A DNA stretch of 64,000 bases from SB11 sp035906255 (GTDB lineage Bacteria; Bacteroidota; Bacteroidia; UBA8524), in assembly GCA_035906255.1 (NCBI GenBank), contig JAMIFM010000029.1, forward strand, positions 1-64,000, written 5' to 3'. The notes under the pieces were generated by a model. That model saw nothing but the letters and a program-made list of their open reading frames with translations. It searched no databases and was not told the DNA's origin. The first letter of the stretch is position 1. The number at the start of each line of letters is the position of its first letter. Position numbers and translations under genes: made by a program. Shown here piece after piece: positions 62,696 through 64,000 of this stretch.

Positions 62696-63412
62696 ATGAT
62701 AGCCATTACCCCCAAAAACCTAACTACCGCCCCTATTAATTGGGCGTTATTACCCAAAGACCTGCAATCAGAAAAAGAGAACCTTGAACTCTACGAAGAA
62801 TTTTACGACGAAGACACGTCTATCAAACAGAACGTGGATAAACTGATAGATGTAATCAAGAAAACCCACAAAGAGGCAGGAAACAAGCCCGCCCCAAAAA
62901 AAGCAAGGGGAGTGAAAAAGCTACCTAAAGTTAAAGCCCCTGCTAAAACCAAACTGCCACGAAAAAAAAAGAGGACGGTAAAAAGGACTGCCGCCCCAAA
63001 GAAGAAAAAGGCAGCGGCCAAAAAGACGAAACGCAAAGCCATTGTAAAAACTAAAATCAAAGTGGTTAAAGAAAAAGCCCTTGTGAACGTTAAGAAATAC
63101 AGCCTTGAATTACAACTGATAAAGTCTTTTATCGCCATGAAAGGCAAAGACCGCAAAGTAACCGCCATCCGTAACTTTTTAAAAAGGATAGAATCGGCTA
63201 AAAGCAATACCAACGTATCTTCTCAAAAATCCCTGCTTACCGTTATTGCCCAACGCATGAAAACAGCATTGGCAGGATTATCGGATAATGTGGAATTTGT
63301 GCGCAATATCAACATTGCTGAAGATTTGTTAAAGAAATGCAAGGAGGCTGTGAAAAATGCCAAGCCAAGATTACAAGTGCAATACTTATCGGGTTTGAAG
63401 CCAAAAAAGTAG
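62696..63412 (+). CDS. Lysine-rich histone H1-like protein
   Basis: 238 residues. The first 60 residues are acidic and helical (KENLELYEEFYDEDTSIKQN). Residues about 65-140 are a Lys/Ala/Pro-rich tract (KKARGVKKLPKVKAPAKTKL, PKKKKAAAKKTKRKA) typical of H1-like and HC1-like nucleoid proteins. The C-terminal about 95 residues are a helical domain. It probably compacts or neutralises DNA, possibly for packaging or replication of the element. Its ATG follows the helicase stop by 1 bp. Confidence 0.75.
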   Translation: MIAITPKNLTTAPINWALLPKDLQSEKENLELYEEFYDEDTSIKQNVDKLIDVIKKTHKEAGNKPAPKKARGVKKLPKVKAPAKTKLPRKKKRTVKRTAAPKKKKAAAKKTKRKAIVKTKIKVVKEKALVNVKKYSLELQLIKSFIAMKGKDRKVTAIRNFLKRIESAKSNTNVSSQKSLLTVIAQRMKTALAGLSDNVEFVRNINIAEDLLKKCKEAVKNAKPRLQVQYLSGLKPKK

Positions 63413-64000
63413 GTAGGGCGGACAGTCCGCGGACACGTCCGACGGGTAGTCCGTCCGTAAGAAAATTAGCTATATCGGGGTTTACTCCCATAAATGAAAT
63501 ACAGCCTGCAAAGGGCACTTTTAGCTTAAAAGGCGACCTGGGCAGGTTCTTAGGGAACTTGGAACGCTATAAGCTGGCCATCACCCTTGAGGGCGACCAA
63601 GGTTCAGGTAAAACCCAATTTGCGTTTCAGTTGGCCGACGGGTTTGCGGATTTGGGAATGAAAATCGGGTTTTACTCCTTAGAAATCGGAGCAAACTCCA
63701 ATATCGTAATGACCAATCGCGATAAATACCTAAAACCTGCCAACCGTGAACGTTTGTTTGTGAGTGAGGAAAACTCACTAAAAGACGTTCGGGAAAAGGC
63801 AAAGGTTTTTGATGTGATTATTATCGACAGTTGGACAAAGCTGGACGTGGATAGTTCAGAGTTTGATAAGCTGAGAAAGGATTTTCCGAACTGCATTTTT
63901 ATTGTGATTTTTCAACGTACCTCACAAGGGAAAATACGCGGGGGAACTAAACCGTTGTACGATGCCGGAATAAATATCATGATTCACAAAGTGGACAATA
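63337..64000 (+). CDS. RecA/DnaB-fold ATPase, incomplete at window edge
   Basis: The frame is open from 63337 to the right edge. Walker A is LEGDQGSGKTQFAFQLAD, with LGMKIGFYSLEIG after it, and Walker B is VIIIDSWTKLD, the pattern of RecA, DnaB and Sak4-type ATPases. Homology-like text starts at KLAISGFTPINE. The real start is unclear because the first ATG in frame (63337) gives a leader of unlikely coding quality that crosses a palindrome-rich insert. The role is probably recombination, replication-helicase loading or genome handling. I see no terminase or FtsK/HerA-like packaging signature in the part visible. Confidence 0.75.
   Translation, partial: MQGGCEKCQAKITSAILIGFEAKKVGRADSPRTRPTGSPSVRKLAISGFTPINEIQPAKGTFSLKGDLGRFLGNLERYKLAITLEGDQGSGKTQFAFQLADGFADLGMKIGFYSLEIGANSNIVMTNRDKYLKPANRERLFVSEENSLKDVREKAKVFDVIIIDSWTKLDVDSSEFDKLRKDFPNCIFIVIFQRTSQGKIRGGTKPLYDAGINIMIHKVDN
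63417..63460. repeat. GC-rich palindromic insert before the ATPase
   Basis: Contains GTCCGCGGAC (perfect 10-bp palindrome), GCGGA-CAG-TCCGC, CGGAC-AC-GTCCG and GTCCGTCC in succession. The local GC content is far above the neighbours. Confidence 0.6.

Noticed and set aside
41083..64000. Conjugative element or tailed prophage
   Set aside because: No relaxase, TraG/VirB or T4SS genes, and no terminase, portal, tape measure or tail genes are visible. They could still lie beyond 64000.
1..64000. tRNA, rRNA or CRISPR array
   Set aside because: I looked for cloverleaf-like sequences and regularly spaced repeats and found none I could support.

Overview
The window comes from a member of the Bacteroidota. 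Secreted proteins carry type IX secretion sorting domains (gliding-motility type at 1-4248, type A at 8260-9129 and 16888-17565). Many chromosomal starts lie just downstream of a TAnnTTTG box, the -7 element of this phylum. The fused E1 alpha-beta 2-oxoacid dehydrogenase also fits. I cannot place it below class from sequence alone.

Positions 1-40733 are ordinary chromosome. In order: a giant PKD adhesin; a radical SAM/ferredoxin-reductase pair; a lipoprotein; a secreted YD-like protein; dihydrofolate reductase; a type A sorting protein; a 2075-residue alpha-2-macroglobulin with intact thioester; a small Cys/His gene; nadC; the three-gene transhydrogenase operon pntAA-pntAB-pntB; a 2-oxoacid dehydrogenase E1; an AraC regulator; dnaN; two flavin enzymes; an M16 peptidase; uvrB; a DUF559 nuclease inside a repeat unit; a lipoprotein; a minimal histidine kinase/response regulator pair; and a secreted 1684-residue TPR-CHAT protein. 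Short palindromic and direct repeats are scattered between these genes.

From about 41083 to the right edge the window is a mobile element, read almost entirely on the plus strand and not finished at 64000. It starts with a tyrosine recombinase whose first catalytic arginine position is a tryptophan. An early region follows (excisionase-like HTH, zinc-ribbon protein, winged-helix replication-type protein, small unknowns, a small regulator, a lipoprotein cargo gene).

At 47806-57243 lies a compact late module of tightly spaced or overlapping genes. It holds a transglutaminase-like membrane protein, an all-beta protein followed at once by a strong terminator (capsid candidate), two further small beta proteins, a spike/receptor-binding protein, coiled-coil and membrane proteins, a holin-like protein, a spanin-like protein and a membrane-anchored GH108 muramidase. 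About half of these proteins have a membrane segment. No terminase, portal, tape-measure or tail gene is visible. My leading inference is an integrated tailless, membrane-containing virus, or an element derived from one.

The last part (57240-64000) encodes an N6-adenine methyltransferase, a 1399-residue helicase, a lysine-rich histone H1-like protein and a RecA-fold ATPase cut by the window edge. The methyltransferase/helicase pair resembles a split version of the phage P1 DarB type of protein. The right attachment site, any packaging ATPase and the rest of replication lie outside the window.
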